Source: Norana najaformis | Taxonomy: Eukaryota > Annelida > Clitellata > Crassiclitellata > Hormogastridae | NCBI GenBank assembly: GCA_964023275.1 | Contig: OZ029914.1 | Span: 16,142,049-16,206,048 of the forward strand | DNA length: 64,000 nt | Direction of reading: 5' to 3' | Shown here: positions 60,770 through 64,000 of the stretch, piece after piece | Numbering within the stretch: position 1 is the stretch's first letter | How the letters are laid out: every line of letters begins with the position of its first letter | Notes under the pieces: model-generated | The model's database searches: none | Told to the model about the DNA's origin: nothing | The model's input: only the letters and a program-made list of their open reading frames with translations | Position numbers and translations under genes: made by a program

Positions 60770-61232
60770 AATCTAATCTATTCTAAAAACTTCTATAGCG
60801 TCACTATAATAATGCTCGAGGCATCAGACGTTGGTCGCTGCTAAACAAAATCATTGTCCATGCCAAAGTCCATGGTGAGTCCGGGTCGAAAAGCCAGAGT
60901 GGAGTCCAGAAGTCACAGAGACAGCCTACGGAGGAAATGAGTTCAGGAAAAGTTTAGTTTTCAGTCGAGGTCTGAAGGTAGAAAAAGACTTTGCCGAGCC
61001 AACATTTGCAGGAAGAGAGTTCCAGAGTCAAGGGCCAGAAACAGAGAAGACACGCCTGCCAAGAGCTGTTCTCGTCCACGGAATAGTCAGATTTAAACGG
61101 CCAGAAGACCTGGTCGAGTGGAGGTAAGTCTTGGGAGTCAGTACAGAGTGAAGATAGTGAGGTTGGTTGAAATGTAGAGTCTTGAATACAATTAGTCCAG
61201 TCTTGAACATTATGCGCTTTTTTATGGGTAAT
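60770..61232 (-). pseudogene. 3' part of a non-LTR RT pseudogene interrupted by transposon copy 2
   Basis: On the minus strand the frame starts LPIKKRIMFKTGLIVFK, continues GRRVFSVSGPWNSLPANVG and FRPRLKTKLFLNSFPP, then stops. A CGCTATAGAAGTT 3' end and TAATC tail follow. Its upstream half lies at 63613-64000. Joining the two across transposon copy 2 restores the ISPILKSLHWLP order, with a duplicated TTA. Confidence 0.8.
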
Positions 61233-63582
61233 TCACTGGACAACAAATTTTTACAAAAGTCATGTTACTGAAATGAAATTAGTCAGTTCTTATCAATTTG
61301 TATGTGCTGAACACGAATATGACAGTGAAAATGTCGAATTGGCTCTAGTTTTTTTGTAATCTGAAATGAAGTAATTTTATATCGCACAATGCATGCCAAT
61401 AGTGATACACTTACAGGTAATATTTGTAAAAACCAGGTCATAGACTAGTTCTTAGATTTTTTTGCCTGTCTCTTGTACAGCTGTTCGGGAGCATCTCTGC
61501 GGAGTGTCCAGCAGTAGTCAGCCAACATTGTAGTGGACCATTTTCCCTGGTACCTTTGCTCCATTGTTGCGATATCTTGATGAAAACGTTCGCCATGTTC
61601 GTCACTAACCATACCACAGTTGTCAGGGAAGAAATCCAGATGGGAATGAAGGAAATGCATCTTCAGAGACATATTGCAGCGAAATTTCTGGTACTGCTTG
61701 AGCATGTCTTCTACTAGTTCCTTGTAGTTTTCTGCCCTAACATTCCCCAGAAAGTCTGTAGACACTAGACGAAAAGCATTCCATGCTTGTTTCGCATCAC
61801 CCTCCAGCAAGTTGTTGAAGCGGTCATCTTTGAAGAGTTCTCTAATCTGAGGACCCACAAAAACTCCCTCTTTAATCTTTGCTTCGCTGAGTCGAGAGAA
61901 TTTTTCATGCAGGTATCGGAAAGCTGGCGAAGTGCGGTCCATGGCTTTCACGAAGTTCTTCACCAAACCTAGTTTGATGTGAAGGGGTGGTAGTAGGATT
62001 TTGTGAGCCTCGACGAGAGCTGGGTGCTGGATATTCTTCTGTCCAACTGCCATGTTTTGTCTGGGAGTCCATTCCTTCCGCACGTAGTGCAACTCTCTTG
62101 CTCGGCTATCCCACTCACACAAGAAACACATATATTTTGTATATCCTTGCTGCAGTCCCATTAAAATGGCAACTACCTTCAAATCACCACACAGGTGCCA
62201 TTTGTACCTGTTATAGTCAATGGAATGCAGTAGCTGTTTTAGGTTATCGTATGTCTCTTTCATGTGGACAGCATGCGCTAATGGAATAGATGGAAGACGG
62301 TTTCCATTGTGCAAAAGCACAGCCTTAAGACTCAGTGTTGAAGAGTCTACAAAGAGTCTCCATTCTTGTGGGTCATGAGTGATCTGTAAGGCATTCATGA
62401 GGTCGTCAATATTGGAACAGAATACCAGATTACCTTCCTTCATAAAGAAAGGTACCAACTGCTGATGGCGCTTTCTATATGAAGTAATTGTGACATCTTC
62501 TTCTAGAAGATTCCATTGTTGGAGTCTTGATCCTAGCAATTCTGCCTTGTTTTTGGATAAGTCCAAATCACGAACAAGGTCATTTAGTTCTTCCTGTGTT
62601 ATTCTGTGTGGGGTTGATGATGCACCACAGTGAAAATCGGGATCACTGCACGCTGACGGACCAGGAGAAGAACATGTCGGCTCACCCTTGTCCTCATCAG
62701 ATGAATCAAGGAAAATATATTCTGCTGGAGGTTCTGGAATAGGAAGTCCATCACCATGTGGAACTGGTCTCAATGCTGACGGAATGTTTGGGTAGACTAT
62801 TGTCGACTTCTTTTGCTTCGTTATTTCACCGGAAAGAGGAGGAACCAAGCAGAAGTAACAGTCATCTACGTGGTTGCTTTGCTCTCTCCACACCATGGGA
62901 ACTGCAAACGGCATTGATGGTCTTTTGCCATTCAACCACTGTGAAAGCTGTGTTGTACATGTAGCACAGCATATATGCGGGGCCCATGGCTTGTCTTGGT
63001 CACCAACCTTGCATTCGAAGTAAGCATGATATGCCTTCTTGACTTGATAAGTGATACTTTTCTTCTGGTTGGCAAATGTCACTTCCAAATGTAACAAAAG
63101 TTGTCCACAGTATTTACGCACTTCCGAGGCATTACTGTTCTGTATTGTATCTAAATGGATAAAGTAATAATAGTTTTATAAAACAGTAACTTAAACTGTC
63201 TCGCACAAAGTCTGTAATATTGTAAATGCTCAACCGTTCCGACTCGCTTTATATAGTACACTGCTGACGTCATCTTACGTCAGCAGCCGACTGGCTGTAG
63301 TTTTACATTGCATCAGAAAATGACGTAATCAACTGTGCATGATGTGTCCATGATGGGATTATGCAATGAGGTGGAATATTACATCATTCTAGACTTAATT
63401 AGGATATTGTCGCAGTTCTACTGCATAAATTTACATGGTGAAACATAAAAAATGAACTATATGAAATATTTTCAAAACGAGAGCCAATAAAAATTTTTTA
63501 TGGTTATATTCGTGTTCAGCACACCAAGATGCTACACATTAGGGCCTTTTCCAGTCAGTAACGATTTCTATGTTGACCAGTG
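61233..63582 (-). mobile_element. DNA-transposon-like element, CACTGG ends (copy 2)
   Basis: The left end begins TTCACTGGACAACA and the right end is inverse, TGTTGACCAGTG. Inner blocks pair further: TGTGCTGAACACGAATAT (61303-61320) with its inverse at 63503-63523, and ATTGGCTCT with AGAGCCAAT. The whole inverted repeat is about 120 bp with a small indel. The element sits inside a reverse transcriptase pseudogene, with TTA on both sides as target duplication. Its right border carries an additional inverted copy of flank (63585-63612). The ORF is frameshifted near its start. Confidence 0.85.
61445..63132 (-). pseudogene. Transposase-like ORF of copy 2, frameshifted near the N-terminus
   Basis: From 63121 down to the stop at 61445-61447 the frame is open for about 558 codons and parallels the intact protein at 2249-3952: GDQDKPWAPH, DDCYFC, LFVDSS, LCGDLK, CFLCEW, LPPLHIKLGL, GERFHQD, YQGKW. 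The family start, ATG at 63130-63132 (MPRKCV...NFCYI), is in another frame. Compared with copy 1's FCYICGE, four bases are missing at the second cysteine codon (about 63090). The full-length protein therefore cannot be made. A product from an internal ATG would lack the Cys motif. Copy 1 and this copy are roughly half identical, so they are distinct subfamilies. Confidence 0.8.
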
Positions 63583-63584
63583 GT

Positions 63585-63640
63585 ACCAATCCTAAAATCG
63601 TTGCACTGGTTATAACCAGTGCAACGATTTTAGGATTGGT
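63585..63640. repeat. Perfect 56-bp palindrome at the right border of transposon copy 2
   Basis: The left 28 bp (ACCAATCCTAAAATCG...GGTTA) are the exact reverse complement of the right 28 bp, with no spacer. The right half is the genuine reverse-transcriptase flank (ISPILKSLHWL on the minus strand). The left half is its inverted copy, lying between the flank and the element end. Confidence 0.95.
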
Positions 63641-64000
63641 GATATGTGCTCATATTTCGGAGTTTCAGTGATAGCTTTCGCCAATGTATTTTGAACTCTT
63701 TGAAGCTTCATCAAATTAGCTTTAGAAATGCCAGTAAGATGCGAGTTTCAGTAGTCGAGACGGCTGGAGACAAGGGCATTAGCCAAACAAACCAAGGCAG
63801 AGAAGGGAATGTGGCGCCTAATCCTACGGATATCACGAATATGATAGTGGGAAGACCTACATATAGAATTGATATGTTCATTGAAAGACAGATTGGAGTC
63901 AAATACAACACCCAAGTTGCGGGATGAACTGTTGCGTTTTACGACAGAGGGGCCTAGATGGACGGAATTCAAAGAATTAAATTTAGTCAGTTGCTGTGAG
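63613..64000 (-). pseudogene. Upstream part of the interrupted non-LTR RT pseudogene
   Basis: Minus-strand frame: SSSRNLGVVFDSNLSFNEHI, RRIRRHIPFSALVCL, NALVSSRLDY, one stop (TGA where TGC is expected), then LTGISKANLMKLQRVQNTLAK and HISPILKSLHWL. This is the thumb-side region of an L2-like reverse transcriptase. It continues beyond the window edge and resumes at 61232 on the other side of transposon copy 2. Confidence 0.8.

Noticed and set aside
61787-62289. Open frames on the + strand opposite the transposase-like ORF
   Set aside because: They are shadows of the minus-strand coding sequence, and the same shadow appears on the opposite strand of the 1-478 copy.

Overview
This is eukaryotic, intron-rich, AT-rich animal DNA. 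The only host gene family that can be reconstructed completely is a tandem cluster of four invertebrate-type (i-type) lysozyme genes, all on the + strand. The protein style (catalytic Glu/Asp pair, QDYARIHNGGP block, GYWxKVQxCC end) most resembles echinoderm i-type lysozymes, and I suspect a sea cucumber. That species-level guess comes from remembered family resemblance, not a search.

Lysozyme cluster. Each gene has four exons with the same intron phases: signal-peptide exon (52 nt), linker exon (50 nt), catalytic exon (109 or 115 nt) and destabilase-type C-terminal exon (215 or 218 nt). The genes lie at 5249-13694, 23057-26948, 38841-42702 and 47079-53710. They form two lineages in the order A-B-B-A. 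Outer genes 1 and 4 have a 115-nt exon 3 and a 2.9-kb intron 3 holding an old reverse-transcriptase fragment. Inner genes 2 and 3 have a 109-nt exon 3, a 0.38-kb intron 3, a shared SINE, and joint loss of two cysteines. Genes 2 and 3 sit in a large tandem segmental duplication (about 13.5-28.7 kb against 26.7-43 kb). Differences between its copies date several insertions: a non-LTR element at 29.65-31.37 kb, a tRNA-like insert at 27.87-28.54 kb, an unidentified 0.88-kb insert at 34.5 kb, and a 38-bp minisatellite. A beta-propeller-like exon lies on the minus strand between genes 1 and 2, with a truncated copy between genes 2 and 3.

Mobile DNA. The flanks hold copies of a DNA-transposon-like family. 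I reconstruct it from the sequence as about 2.3-2.6 kb long, with terminal inverted repeats of roughly 120 bp beginning (T)CACTGG, a 3-bp target duplication, and one ORF of about 560 codons. That ORF has an N-terminal Cys motif and a possible RNase H-like D-D-E core. Copy 1 (1932-4559) has an intact 567-codon ORF. Copy 2 (61233-63582) has a 4-bp frameshift and interrupts a non-LTR retrotransposon pseudogene, with TTA duplicated. One of its borders carries a perfect 56-bp palindrome made by inverted copying of the flank. A third, truncated copy (1-478) is almost identical to copy 2. A second repetitive gene family survives as a pseudogene at 57.6-59.9 kb. Other mobile DNA includes L2/CR1-like and jockey-like non-LTR fragments, a gypsy-like LTR with gag start, and tRNA-derived SINEs.

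The rest is duplicated intergenic DNA, simple repeats and inverted duplications. I found no bacterial-type operons, CRISPR arrays, rRNA genes or ordinary tRNA genes.
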